Of a stretch of DNA of 64,000 bases, positions 1 through 8,183 are shown in pieces (within the stretch, counting starts at the first letter, position 1; each line of letters starts with the position of its first letter). The stretch is taken from positions 461,958-525,957 of the forward strand of contig NZ_KE386885.1 of assembly GCF_000429325.1 (NCBI RefSeq). Reading direction: 5' to 3'. A program made the position numbers and the translations under genes. The DNA is from Fundidesulfovibrio putealis DSM 16056 (GTDB lineage Bacteria > Desulfobacterota > Desulfovibrionia > Desulfovibrionales > Desulfovibrionaceae). Under the pieces are notes generated by a model. That model was not told the origin of the DNA. It saw only the letters and a list, made by a program, of their open reading frames with translations, and did no database searches.

Positions 1-19
1 CGCGAAGCTAACTGAGGGT

Positions 20-40
20 CCAGGGGGATCATCCCCCTGG
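20..40. repeat. Perfect 10-bp-stem hairpin upstream of hemB
   Basis: A 21-nt palindrome with two 10-base arms (20-29 and 31-40) and a single central base. It is very G/C-rich and has no following T-run. It could terminate the unseen upstream gene or be an intergenic hairpin repeat. It is the first of two hairpins placed in tandem before hemB. Confidence 0.6.
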
Positions 41-49
41 CGGGAGAGT

Positions 50-74
50 CCAGAGAGGGCGGAGCCCTCTCTGG
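50..74. repeat. Second perfect hairpin upstream of hemB
   Basis: Two 11-base complementary arms (50-60 and 64-74) flank a 3-nt loop. No T-tract follows directly, although a pyrimidine-rich stretch runs to about 115. Both hairpins start with CCAG and end with CTGG, which suggests a paired intergenic element. The hemB promoter must lie within or upstream of this region; I see no convincing sigma-70 boxes. Confidence 0.6.
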
Positions 75-138
75 CCGCCGGAGGCATCTTCTCCTCCTCT
101 TATCTCCTCCCCACAAGCTATCTCAGGAGACCGTCACC

Positions 139-1119
139 ATGTACGACTTCCATCGCGGCCGCCGCCTGCGCCGCACCCCGGCCATGCGCGACCTCGTGCG
201 CGAGACCGTCATACGCCGCGAAGACCTGATCATGCCCTATTTCGTGGCCGAGACCGGCCCCGAGGACATGGTAAAGCCCATAGGGGCCATGCCCGGCCAG
301 AACCAGCTGGGCATGAAGGCCCTGGTGGAGCGGGTAGGCAAGGCCGTGGACAAGGGCCTGAAATCCGTCATCCTCTTCGGCATCCCCAATGAGAAAGACC
401 CGGTGGGCAGCCAGGGCTATGCTGAAAACGGCGTGGTGCAGCGGGCCGTGCGGCAGCTGAAGGCGAAGTTCCCGCAGCTGGTGGTGGTCACGGACGTGTG
501 CCTGTGCGAGTACACGTCGCACGGCCATTGCGGCGTGCTCACCGACGATGGCAAGGTGCTGAACGACCCGACCTTGGGCCTCTTGGCCAAGGTGGCCCTG
601 TCGCACGTGCAGGCCGGGGCGGACATGGTGGCTCCTTCCGATATGATGGACGGCCGCGTGGCTATGATCCGCGCCGCCCTGGACGATCACGGCCACGTGG
701 AAATCCCCATCATGTCCTACGCCGTGAAGTACGCTTCGGCATACTACGGGCCGTTTCGGGAAGCGGCAGAGTCGGCTCCCAAGTCGGGCGACCGCAAATC
801 CTACCAGATGGACCCGGCCAACTGGCGCGAGGGATTGCGGGAAGCCGCAGCGGACCTGGCCGAGGGCGCGGATATTTTGATGGTGAAGCCTGCGGGGCCG
901 TATCTGGACATCATCCGGCAGGTGCGGGACAACTTTGATCTGCCGGTGGCCGCCTATCAGGTAAGCGGCGAGTATTCCATGATCAAGGCTGCTGCGCAGC
1001 TTGGCTGGATGGACCACGACGCGGTGATGATGGAGTCGCTTGTGTCCATCAAGCGCGCCGGAGCGGATTTGATTTTGACGTATTTCACGGAAGACGTTTT
1101 AGAGCGTCTGCAAGGATAG
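139..1119 (+). CDS. hemB: Delta-aminolevulinic acid dehydratase (porphobilinogen synthase)
   Basis: Cytoplasmic enzyme that condenses two 5-aminolevulinate molecules into porphobilinogen, the second committed step of tetrapyrrole synthesis. The 326-residue length is normal for the family. The metal-binding segment [14 protein letters not shown] (Cys121, Cys123, Cys131) marks the zinc-type enzyme. The two active-site lysines are visible in SYAVKYAS (Lys197) and MVKPAGPY (Lys250, Schiff-base lysine). The ATG start follows a purine-rich CAGGAG about 10 nt upstream. ahbD starts 3 nt after the stop, so the two are probably co-transcribed and supply and use tetrapyrrole in one pathway. Identification is by direct family recognition. 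Confidence 0.97.
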   Translation: MYDFHRGRRLRRTPAMRDLVRETVIRREDLIMPYFVAETGPEDMVKPIGAMPGQNQLGMKALVERVGKAVDKGLKSVILFGIPNEKDPVGSQGYAENGVVQRAVRQLKAKFPQLVVVTDVCLCEYTSHGHCGVLTDDGKVLNDPTLGLLAKVALSHVQAGADMVAPSDMMDGRVAMIRAALDDHGHVEIPIMSYAVKYASAYYGPFREAAESAPKSGDRKSYQMDPANWREGLREAAADLAEGADILMVKPAGPYLDIIRQVRDNFDLPVAAYQVSGEYSMIKAAAQLGWMDHDAVMMESLVSIKRAGADLILTYFTEDVLERLQG

Positions 1120-1122
1120 CGT

Positions 1123-2310
1123 ATGCACTCCAATTCCAATGGACACCCCGGCCCGCAGTTGGCCGGTTCGCCCGGCGCGGGCCATGCTGGTGGTGGTCAC
1201 CCTGGCGGTCATCCCCTGGGCCATCCCGGCGGCATGCCGAAGACGCTCCCGAACGGTGCGCCCCCGGTGCGCCTCATCGCCTGGGAGATCACCCGCCGCT
1301 GCAACCTGGCCTGCAAGCACTGCCGCGCCGAGGCCCACTTCGAGCCCTATCCTGGCGAGCTGACCAACGCCCAGGCCAAGGCCCTCATCGACACCTTCCC
1401 CGAGGTAGGCAACCCCATCATCATCTTCACGGGCGGCGAGCCGCTCATGCGCCCGGACTGGGACGATCTGGTGTCCTACGCCAACGACAAGGGCCTGCGC
1501 TGCGTCATGGCTCCCAACGGCACGCTGATCACCGCCGAGATAGCCCATCGCATGAAGGAAGTGGGCATCCAGCGCTGCTCCATCTCCATCGACGGCCCGG
1601 ACGCCGCCACCCACGACGAGTTCCGGGGCGAGAAGGGCGCTTTCGAGCAGGCCCTGCGCGGCATCCAGTACCTGAAGGACGCGGGCATAGAGTTCCAGAT
1701 CAACTCCACGGTCACGAAGTCCAACCTGCACAACTTCAAGCACATCTTCAAGCTGGCCGAGCAGCTGGGCGCGAGCGCCTGGCACATCTTCCTCCTGGTG
1801 CCCACGGGGCGCGGCGCGGACATCCTGGCCCAGGTGATCACCGCCGAAGAGTATGAAACCGTGCTCAACTGGTTCTATGACTTCCGCAAGACCACCAAAA
1901 TGCAGCTCAAGGCCACCTGCGCCCCGCACTACTTCCGCGTGATGCGTCAGCGCGCCAAGGCCGAGGGCGTGGCCGTGACGCCCGACACCTTCGGCCTGGA
2001 CGCCATGAGCCGGGGATGCCTTGGCGGCATCGGGTTCTGCTTCATCTCGCATTCTGGCATGGTGCAGCCCTGCGGCTACCTGGACCTGGACTGCGGCAAC
2101 GTGCTGGAGACGCCGTTTCCGGAGATTTGGGCCAATACCATGTGGTTCAAGAAGTTCCGCGACCAGAAAGCCTACGAGGGCAAATGCGGCCCCTGCGAAT
2201 ACCACAAGGTCTGCGGCGGCTGCCGAGCCCGCGCCTACACCATGAGCGGCGACCCCATGAAGCCCGAGCCGCTGTGCAGCTACGAGCCCAAGCGGAGCGG
2301 CGCGAAATAG
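1123..2310 (+). CDS. ahbD: Heme b synthase AhbD (radical SAM, SPASM-type C-terminus)
   Basis: Probably converts Fe-coproporphyrin III to heme b by oxidative decarboxylation, the last step of the siroheme-dependent heme pathway. The radical SAM cluster motif CNLACKHC gives Cys60, Cys64 and Cys67, and FTGGEPLM is the SAM-binding GGEP motif. The C-terminus carries a Cys-rich auxiliary-cluster region (GCLGG, QPCGYLDLDCGN, KCGPCEYHKVCGGCRARAY). The lead-in RLIAWEITRRCNL matches AhbD rather than AhbC, whose proteins begin with a different conserved N-terminus. Residues 2-38 form an unusual Gly/His/Pro-rich tail (HPGG and GHPG repeats) ahead of the conserved core. The gene lies 3 nt after hemB and ends at a good intrinsic terminator. 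Confidence 0.9.
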   Translation: MHSNSNGHPGPQLAGSPGAGHAGGGHPGGHPLGHPGGMPKTLPNGAPPVRLIAWEITRRCNLACKHCRAEAHFEPYPGELTNAQAKALIDTFPEVGNPIIIFTGGEPLMRPDWDDLVSYANDKGLRCVMAPNGTLITAEIAHRMKEVGIQRCSISIDGPDAATHDEFRGEKGAFEQALRGIQYLKDAGIEFQINSTVTKSNLHNFKHIFKLAEQLGASAWHIFLLVPTGRGADILAQVITAEEYETVLNWFYDFRKTTKMQLKATCAPHYFRVMRQRAKAEGVAVTPDTFGLDAMSRGCLGGIGFCFISHSGMVQPCGYLDLDCGNVLETPFPEIWANTMWFKKFRDQKAYEGKCGPCEYHKVCGGCRARAYTMSGDPMKPEPLCSYEPKRSGAK

Positions 2311-2340
2311 GCGCACGAACCGGAACTGAAGCTTCCGATG

Positions 2341-2372
2341 GCCGGGGCCGCACATGCGGTCCCGGCTTTTTT
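2341..2372 (+). terminator. Intrinsic terminator after ahbD
   Basis: A long G/C stem (GCCGGG-CCGCA paired with TGCGG-CCCGGC, with one mismatch) is followed immediately by six T residues. It lies 31 nt past the ahbD stop and should end the hemB-ahbD transcript. Confidence 0.9.
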
Positions 2373-2395
2373 GGTGTGAGGCTGCTGGGCGGTCC

Positions 2396-2545
2396 CGGAC
2401 AGTCCGGAGAGCGCCGGACATCCCGGAGCAGCCCGAGAGTAGCCCGACAGAGAGCCCAGAGCGGTCCTGAACAGTCCCAGTAGCCCCGGATAACCCCAGA
2501 GCAGCCCGGAGAGCGCCCCGAGCAGCCCAGGGCGGGAGCAGAGTG
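2396..2545. repeat. Degenerate GCAGCCCGGA-like short repeats
   Basis: About 150 nt built from irregular variants of a 10-12 base unit (AGCAGCCCGAG, AGTAGCCCGAC, AGCAGCCCGGA, AGCAGCCCAGG) with CCGGA/TCCGG pairs that could fold. No gene is supported here. It lies between the ahbD terminator and the SGNH hydrolase gene. Confidence 0.5.
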
Positions 2546-2679
2546 GCGCACTCCCAATCAGGATGAAACGCTTCCCGGCGGGGGAAAACCCGGCTGCGCG
2601 GCTCGCCTTTCCGCTCTTTTATTTGAGAAGGCGACACGGTAAGGGAGCACTGAGCACAGGCTCTTCAGTGCAGGACGGC

Positions 2680-4146
2680 ATGAATAAATCAAAGAAATAT
2701 CTCGCTTTGCTCGTGGTTCTGGTTCTCGCCGGTGCTGGTGGCGCGTTCTATAAGTACTACAGCGAGCGTCTGCATTATCTCGATCATCACGGTTTCAGGC
2801 ACGAACCCACCACGGAGTACGATCTTTCACTTGGCTTTCGTCTCAGGAAAAACGTTTCGATGAACGGATTCCGGCACAACGCGCAGGGCTTCATCGGGCC
2901 TGATTTCCAGCAGCGCAAGCCGGAGGGTACGTTCAGGATATTCTGCCTGGGCGGCTCCACGACCCTTGGCGCGGGCGTTGAAACCGACGCCCATGCCTAT
3001 CCTGCGATTCTCCAGGCGATGTTCGACACCATGCAGAAGGGTGCGTCAAAGCGCATCGAGGTCATAAACGCCGGGGTTTTCGGCTACAGGTCGCTTCATA
3101 CGTCACTTCTGGTTTCGAGGCTGTTGGATGACTACCAGCCTGACATGTTCATCGTCATGGACGGGTTGAACGATCTCGATGCGGCCAAGGCCCTGACCTT
3201 GCCCCAGTTGTGCAAGGCTGCCGGAAAGACAGACGGCGGTAAGGTCGAAGGGTATGGCCTCCAGAGTATCGAAGAGAAATTCGAGCTGGTGGGGTACAGG
3301 GACAATATCCGCAAAGTGATCGATCACGCCAAGGCCAGGGGGATTCAGGTCGTCCTGGTGAGCGACCCGATGCGCGTCGGCGAGGACGGGAAGGCGCGGC
3401 TCTCCGGAGACAATACGGAGTTTGCGGCGTTGCTGGCATTTGGCCGGGCGGTCCTGCCGGAAATCAATGCGTCGTTGGCGCATACGGGCGGCGTGTCTTT
3501 CGTAAATGCTCAGGCGACATTCGACGCGATGCTGGCAAGTCCGGAAGCGGTCAGGAGGGCGTGGGCAGATGACCTGCACCTGACCCGCTACGGTTATTAT
3601 CTCCTGGCCAGGGATGTATACCTGCGCCTCCTGGCCATGCCTGCCTTCGTGGAGGCGGTCGGCGCCGGAAGTCCGCCCGTTCCCGGGGAGTTGGACGCGC
3701 GGTTTCCCGAGTTTGTCCTGTGGCGGCCCTCGGACGGCATGGGTTGGGCCAAGGACCGGGACGTGGTCGAAAGTGGCGGGATAACTGCCGTCAATACCCG
3801 GGATTCCAAGCCGAACGGGGATGGCTGGAGTTGTTTCACTCCGGCGGACCCGGCGTTTCCGGGCGAGATTGACCTGGGGAACGCCGTGGCCGGGCGGTTC
3901 CGGGTGTATCCGCGCATCCAGAGCATGCGCGATGGAGTGGGCGTCTACCTGGTGTTCCCCGATGGAGAGCGCAAACTCCTCTTTGAGCAGAAGAAGCTGG
4001 CTGAAGACGGATTGTGGACTCCGGAAACCGCCTGGTACGCGGTGGACGTGCCTCAATGTGGGCAATGCCGGATCGTGGTTCGCCTGACTGGCGAGAATGC
4101 CCAGCTGTGGCATAAGGCCGGAGCGATCCTGTTCACGGGCGGATAA
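2680..4146 (+). CDS. Exported or membrane-anchored SGNH/GDSL hydrolase with C-terminal YPR-type domain
   Basis: The ATG at 2680 is preferred to an in-frame codon at 2563. It is preceded by CAGGACGG and opens directly into a Lys-rich start and hydrophobic segment (LALLVVLVLAGAGGAFY), a signal anchor. SGNH hydrolase blocks follow: FCLGGSTTLGAG (nucleophile Ser block), INAGVFGY, MDGLNDLD (Asn block) and DDLHLTRYGYY (Asp-x-x-His block). The likely role is deacylation or acyl transfer on cell-envelope glycans; the substrate is unknown. The last 120 or so residues form a separate module with VYPRI, a G-W block, WYAVDV and ENAQLWH, which recurs at 24.4, 45.2 and 51.8 kb. The gene stands alone between ahbD and the siroheme decarboxylase gene, splitting an otherwise heme-related cluster. 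Confidence 0.8.
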   Translation: MNKSKKYLALLVVLVLAGAGGAFYKYYSERLHYLDHHGFRHEPTTEYDLSLGFRLRKNVSMNGFRHNAQGFIGPDFQQRKPEGTFRIFCLGGSTTLGAGVETDAHAYPAILQAMFDTMQKGASKRIEVINAGVFGYRSLHTSLLVSRLLDDYQPDMFIVMDGLNDLDAAKALTLPQLCKAAGKTDGGKVEGYGLQSIEEKFELVGYRDNIRKVIDHAKARGIQVVLVSDPMRVGEDGKARLSGDNTEFAALLAFGRAVLPEINASLAHTGGVSFVNAQATFDAMLASPEAVRRAWADDLHLTRYGYYLLARDVYLRLLAMPAFVEAVGAGSPPVPGELDARFPEFVLWRPSDGMGWAKDRDVVESGGITAVNTRDSKPNGDGWSCFTPADPAFPGEIDLGNAVAGRFRVYPRIQSMRDGVGVYLVFPDGERKLLFEQKKLAEDGLWTPETAWYAVDVPQCGQCRIVVRLTGENAQLWHKAGAILFTGG

Positions 4147-4275
4147 GTTGCGAGCTGTGCCGCCTCCTGCCCCGGCAGGGTGATGGCGTGAGCGGTCGGC
4201 TTTGCTCCGAACCGGGGCCGTCGCCGCGCCAAGCTGCGCGTGACATCCGCCTGACCATCGGGTATCCCTGACGCC

Positions 4276-4728
4276 ATGGACGCATACGACCGCAAGATTC
4301 TGGACATCATCCAGTCGAGTTATCCCATCTCCGCCCGGCCTTACGCCGACGTGGGCGCGCAGGTGGGCCTGACCGAGGCCGAGGTGCTGGCCCGGGTGCG
4401 CGCGCTCAAGCAGAGCGGCGTGATCCGGCGCATCGGCGCCAACTTCCAGTCCAACAAGCTGGGCTGGCAGTCCACCCTGTGCGCCGCGCGCGTGCCGGAG
4501 GACCAGATCGAGGCCTTCGTGGCCGAGGTCAACCGCCATCCCAACGTCACCCACAACTATCTGCGGCAACACACCTTCAATGTCTGGTTCACCTACGTTG
4601 GCCCATCCATGGAGGCGGTGCGCGAGGCCCTGGCCGAGATAAGCCGCAAGACGGGCATCTCGGTCTTGAACCTGCCTGCCGAGAAGCTGTTCAAGATCAA
4701 GGTCGATTTCGCCATGGGGGACTCCTGA
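4276..4728 (+). CDS. Siroheme decarboxylase subunit (AhbA/AhbB type, Lrp/AsnC fold)
   Basis: A 150-residue protein with an N-terminal winged helix (AYDRKILDIIQ ... LARVRALKQSGVIRRIGA) and a C-terminal RAM-like domain. In the alternative heme pathway AhbA and AhbB together remove two carboxyl groups from siroheme to give 12,18-didecarboxysiroheme. The sequence alone does not let me decide firmly between the AhbA and AhbB subunits. The placement close to hemB-ahbD supports the heme role over a plain AsnC-type transcription regulator. The stop overlaps the rpe start by 1 nt (ATGA), so the two are translationally coupled. The partner subunit and ahbC are not in this window. Confidence 0.85.
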   Translation: MDAYDRKILDIIQSSYPISARPYADVGAQVGLTEAEVLARVRALKQSGVIRRIGANFQSNKLGWQSTLCAARVPEDQIEAFVAEVNRHPNVTHNYLRQHTFNVWFTYVGPSMEAVREALAEISRKTGISVLNLPAEKLFKIKVDFAMGDS

Positions 4729-5390
4729 TGATACTCTCCCCGTCGCTGCTCTCGTGCGATTTCGGGCGTCTGGCAGAGGAGCTGGCCGCCCTGGAGGCCG
4801 CAGGCCTGGAGTGGGTGCACTGGGACGTGATGGACGGCATGTTCGTGCCCAACATCACCCTGGGGCCGCTCATCGTGAAGGCGCTGCGCAAGCGCTCCAA
4901 GCTCTTTTTCGACGTGCACCTGATGATCGAGAAGCCCGAGCGCTACCTGCACGAGTTCGTGGACGCCGGGGCCGACCTGGTCTGCGTGCACGCCGAGGCC
5001 ACCGTGCATCTTGAGCGCGCCGTGGCCGAGATCGCCCGCCTGGGCGCGAAGCCCGCCGTGGCCCTGAACCCGGCCACGCCGCTCTCCGCCGTGGAATACC
5101 TGCTGCCCCAGCTGTCCATGGTGCTGGTGATGAGCGTGAACCCAGGCTTCGGCGGACAGTCCTTCATCCCCTTCAGCATCGAGAAGGTGCGCCGCCTGCG
5201 GGCCATGATCGACGAGCAGAACCTGTCCACGCTGATCCAGCTGGACGGCGGCGTCACCGTGGAGAACTGCGCGCAGCTGGTCGAGGCGGGTGCGGACGTG
5301 CTGGTGTCGGGCTCAGCCTTCTTCTCCCATCCTCCCTACGACGAGCGGCATCTGGCTTTTCAGGAAGCGGCGGGGCAGTCCGCGCGGTGA
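4728..5390 (+). CDS. rpe: Ribulose-phosphate 3-epimerase
   Basis: Interconverts D-ribulose 5-phosphate and D-xylulose 5-phosphate in the pentose phosphate pathway. At 220 residues it is the usual length for this TIM-barrel enzyme. Family blocks are clear: ILSPSLLSCDF at the start, HWDVMDGMFVPNIT, DVHLMIEKPERY, VMSVNPGFGGQSF, IQLDGGV and LVSGSAFF. The ATG at 4728 overlaps the preceding stop, and the 3' end overlaps the next gene by 4 nt. A longer in-frame reading from 4479 is unlikely because it would run antiparallel to this conserved N-terminus. Confidence 0.96.
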   Translation: MILSPSLLSCDFGRLAEELAALEAAGLEWVHWDVMDGMFVPNITLGPLIVKALRKRSKLFFDVHLMIEKPERYLHEFVDAGADLVCVHAEATVHLERAVAEIARLGAKPAVALNPATPLSAVEYLLPQLSMVLVMSVNPGFGGQSFIPFSIEKVRRLRAMIDEQNLSTLIQLDGGVTVENCAQLVEAGADVLVSGSAFFSHPPYDERHLAFQEAAGQSAR

Positions 5391-5728
5391 CCGCCCTTGA
5401 GAGGCGTATCCGGCAGCATTTTTCGGACACTTTCGGCTTATCAGGCGAAGCGGTGCAAAGGCTGACCGAGGCCACCAGGACCTCGCTGGCCGACGGCATC
5501 AGTCTGCTGGTGCGCGCGGGCGACGCCCAGGACGCAAACGGCGTGGCCCATTGGGCGCACAGCCTCAAGGGCAACCTCCTGAACGCGGGCCTGCGCGAAC
5601 TGGCCGCCGTGGCCACGGACATGGAGCAGCAGGCGCTCTCGGGTGTGATTCCCCCCCTGAGGGGGCGGCTTGAGGCCGTGGAGGCGGATCTGGACGACTT
5701 TCTGGCCGGGGTGGCCGCGCGGGGCTGA
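5387..5728 (+). CDS. Orphan Hpt-domain phosphotransfer protein
   Basis: A 113-residue, all-helical protein. [15 protein letters not shown] matches the Hpt consensus, with the phospho-accepting His in AHSLKG near residue 57. It should relay phosphate between a hybrid kinase and a response regulator in the cytoplasm. It starts with GTG inside the rpe stop (4-nt overlap), so it is the last gene of the decarboxylase-rpe-Hpt unit. No kinase or receiver domain is adjacent, so its partners are elsewhere. Confidence 0.85.
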   Translation: MTALERRIRQHFSDTFGLSGEAVQRLTEATRTSLADGISLLVRAGDAQDANGVAHWAHSLKGNLLNAGLRELAAVATDMEQQALSGVIPPLRGRLEAVEADLDDFLAGVAARG

Positions 5729-5901
5729 GCGGTCCCGCAGGTCCGGCCTTCGTTTCCCGATGCCGAGCTTTCCGGCATCGTCCGGGAGAGCGTCAAGACA
5801 CCCGTCTCATCGCCCGCCAGAGCTCCGGGCGAGGCACTAGCCAAGCATCCCTGGCCGTGGTAAGAGGCGCGGGCTTCCATTCCTCCTACGGTGGACTCCA
5901 A

Positions 5902-6861
5902 GTGAACCATTCTCGCATCTTTGTTGCTGGCCACAAAGGCCTGGTGGGATCAGCCGTGGTCCGGGCGCTTGAAAGCCGAGGCAACGTCGAGGTCATCACC
6001 CGTGACCGCGCACAGCTGGACCTTACCGATCAGGCGGGCGTGCGCCGGTTCATGGCCGAGGTCCGCCCCCAGGCGGTGGTCCTGGCTGCGGCCAAGGTCG
6101 GCGGCATCCGCGCCAACGACGCCTACCCCGCCGAATTCATCTGGAACAACTGCATCATCCAGTGCAACGTCATCGACTCCGCCTACCGCTGCGGCGTCGA
6201 GAAACTGCTGTTTCTGGGCTCGTCCTGCATCTATCCCAAGTTCGCGCCTCAACCCATGCGCGAGGAGCACCTGCTCACCAGCGAACTGGAGCCCACCAAC
6301 CAGTGGTACGCCGTGGCCAAGATCGCGGGCATCAAGACTTGCCAGGCATACCGCCGCCAGTACGGGTTCGACGCCGTGAGCCTCATGCCCACCAATCTTT
6401 ATGGCCCGGGCGACAACTTCGACACCGTTAACTCCCACGTGCTGCCCGCGCTCTTGCGCCGCTTCCACGAGGCCAAGCTGTCCGGCGCGTCCAGCGTGAC
6501 CGTGTGGGGCACGGGCAACGCCCGCCGCGAGTTCCTGCACGTGGACGACTGCGCCCAGGCCATCCTGTGGTGCCTGGCCAACTACCAGGGCGAGGACTTC
6601 CTCAACGTGGGCACCGGCCAGGACGTGACCATCCGCGAACTGGCCGAGACCGTGGCCCGCGTGACCGGCTTCACCGGGGAGCTTCTGTTCGACGCAACCA
6701 AGCCCGACGGCACGCCGCGAAAGCTCCTGGACGTGTCGCGCCTGCGCGAGCTTGGCTGGCAGGCCAGCATCCCCCTGGAGCAGGGCATCGCCGACACCTA
6801 TCGCTGGTTCCTGGAGCACCAGGACTCCCTGCGTACCGAACCCCGCTTCGACGGGAAATAA
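5902..6861 (+). CDS. fcl: GDP-L-fucose synthase (extended SDR)
   Basis: Converts GDP-4-keto-6-deoxy-D-mannose to GDP-L-fucose by epimerisation and NADPH reduction. [13 protein letters not shown] is the nucleotide-binding GxxGxxG, SSCIYPK holds the catalytic Ser, and YAVAKIAG is the YxxxK motif. The GTG at 5902 gives 319 residues, the normal length; the in-frame start at 5857 would add 15 residues absent from the family. It is the first gene of the + strand polysaccharide operon. Its substrate could come from the GDP-mannose dehydratase-like SDR at 30.7-31.7 kb (inference). Confidence 0.93.
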   Translation: MNHSRIFVAGHKGLVGSAVVRALESRGNVEVITRDRAQLDLTDQAGVRRFMAEVRPQAVVLAAAKVGGIRANDAYPAEFIWNNCIIQCNVIDSAYRCGVEKLLFLGSSCIYPKFAPQPMREEHLLTSELEPTNQWYAVAKIAGIKTCQAYRRQYGFDAVSLMPTNLYGPGDNFDTVNSHVLPALLRRFHEAKLSGASSVTVWGTGNARREFLHVDDCAQAILWCLANYQGEDFLNVGTGQDVTIRELAETVARVTGFTGELLFDATKPDGTPRKLLDVSRLRELGWQASIPLEQGIADTYRWFLEHQDSLRTEPRFDGK

Positions 6862-6871
6862 AGACGGATTC

Positions 6872-8035
6872 ATGCGCTTCAAATCAATCGTACTGGTGAG
6901 CCACGTCACGGACCTCTCCGGCCCCTCCGAGGCTGTTGAGAACTACCTGAAGACCCGCTCGGACAAGCTCGGGGTCATCTACCACCCCTTCCACTACTGC
7001 GCGGACCGCCGCTCCCGCCTGAAAGAGTACAGGCAGGGACAGCTGAAACGCGAAGTCAGCCAGGGCGGTTGGAACCTGCCGCCGCTTTTGACCTACGTGA
7101 AGGACGCGGTGTTCTCGCTCTTGTATTTCCTGCGCCTGGGCGCGAAGTTCGACGTATATCTTGGGGCCGACCCCCTGAACACCGTGGTGGGCGTGCTGCT
7201 CAAGTGGCTTGGGCTCACCAACTTCGTGATCTTCTACACCATCGACTGGATGCCCGAGCGCTTCTCCAACAAATACCTGAACGCCGTGTACCACTGGCTG
7301 GACCGCTTCTGCGTGCGCCATTGCGACGCGGCATGGAACATCTCGCCGCGCATCCAGGAGGTGCGCCGCTCCCAGGGGCTGCCCGATTCGCGCAACATCC
7401 TGGTGCCCGTGGGCGTTGACCTGGAAAAGATCGACCTGCCCGACAAGTCCGGAAAGGAACCCAGCGAGCTGGTGCTTCTTGGCGCGCTGGCTCCCTCCAA
7501 GGGCGTGGACATGGTCATCGAGGCCTTCCCCAGCCTGAAGGAGCGCTTCCCGCAGCTGACGCTCCATGTGATCGGCAAGACCCCACACGACGCCGTGGAG
7601 GACGGGGTGGTCTACCAGCCCTACGAGCCGCGCCTGGCCGCGCTGGGAACGGGCGTGGTGCTGCACGGGGCAAGGCCCCACGACGAGGTCCTGGCCATGC
7701 TGCCCGGCTACGACATCGCCCTGGCGCTCTATAAACCCTCGCCCAACAACCTCTCCCAGTGGGCGGACCCAAGCCGCGTGAAGGACTATCTGGCCTGCGG
7801 CCTGCCCACGATCATCACCCCCGTGCCGGAGATCCACAAGGACATCCGCACCCTGGAGGCTGGCATCGTGGTGGACTACGCAGTGGAGCCTTTGGCCGAG
7901 GCCATTGGCCGTCTGCTGGCCGACCCCGGCCTGTGGCGCGCCATGCGCGAGAACGCGCTGCGGTACATGGATTCCTATGCCTGGAGCGCAATCCTGGACC
8001 GGGTGTTCGACGAGTCCTTCCAGGGCAGGGCGTGA
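6872..8035 (+). CDS. Glycosyltransferase, GT4/GT-B type
   Basis: A 387-residue cytoplasmic glycosyltransferase with two Rossmann-like halves. The C-terminal half shows LVLLGALAPSKGVDMVIEAF followed by WADPSRVKDYLACGLPTII, which resembles the donor-binding region of GT4 enzymes. The ATG at 6872 is 10 nt after the fcl stop. Two aromatic/hydrophobic stretches (VFSLLYFLRLG and GVLLKWLGLTNFVIF) suggest peripheral membrane contact. Donor and acceptor are not predictable; a fucosyl donor is possible from the adjacent fcl. Confidence 0.82.
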   Translation: MRFKSIVLVSHVTDLSGPSEAVENYLKTRSDKLGVIYHPFHYCADRRSRLKEYRQGQLKREVSQGGWNLPPLLTYVKDAVFSLLYFLRLGAKFDVYLGADPLNTVVGVLLKWLGLTNFVIFYTIDWMPERFSNKYLNAVYHWLDRFCVRHCDAAWNISPRIQEVRRSQGLPDSRNILVPVGVDLEKIDLPDKSGKEPSELVLLGALAPSKGVDMVIEAFPSLKERFPQLTLHVIGKTPHDAVEDGVVYQPYEPRLAALGTGVVLHGARPHDEVLAMLPGYDIALALYKPSPNNLSQWADPSRVKDYLACGLPTIITPVPEIHKDIRTLEAGIVVDYAVEPLAEAIGRLLADPGLWRAMRENALRYMDSYAWSAILDRVFDESFQGRA

Positions 8036-8183
8036 TTTCGGGCTGCGCGATGCGCCAACACGGTTTCGCAGGGCGTGGGTTCCTGGACGCGCGCGCCCAG
8101 GTGATCCAGGTGCTTCCGTTGTGTGCCGTGACCTCCCGGTTCCTGCCGCACGCTCCTGAACGCGTCCCTGCAAGGTCCGCCCG

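Noticed and set aside
2563-2679. Upstream start for the SGNH hydrolase
   Set aside because: It would put 39 Arg/Gly-rich residues before a clear signal anchor; the ATG at 2680 has a ribosome site at the right distance.
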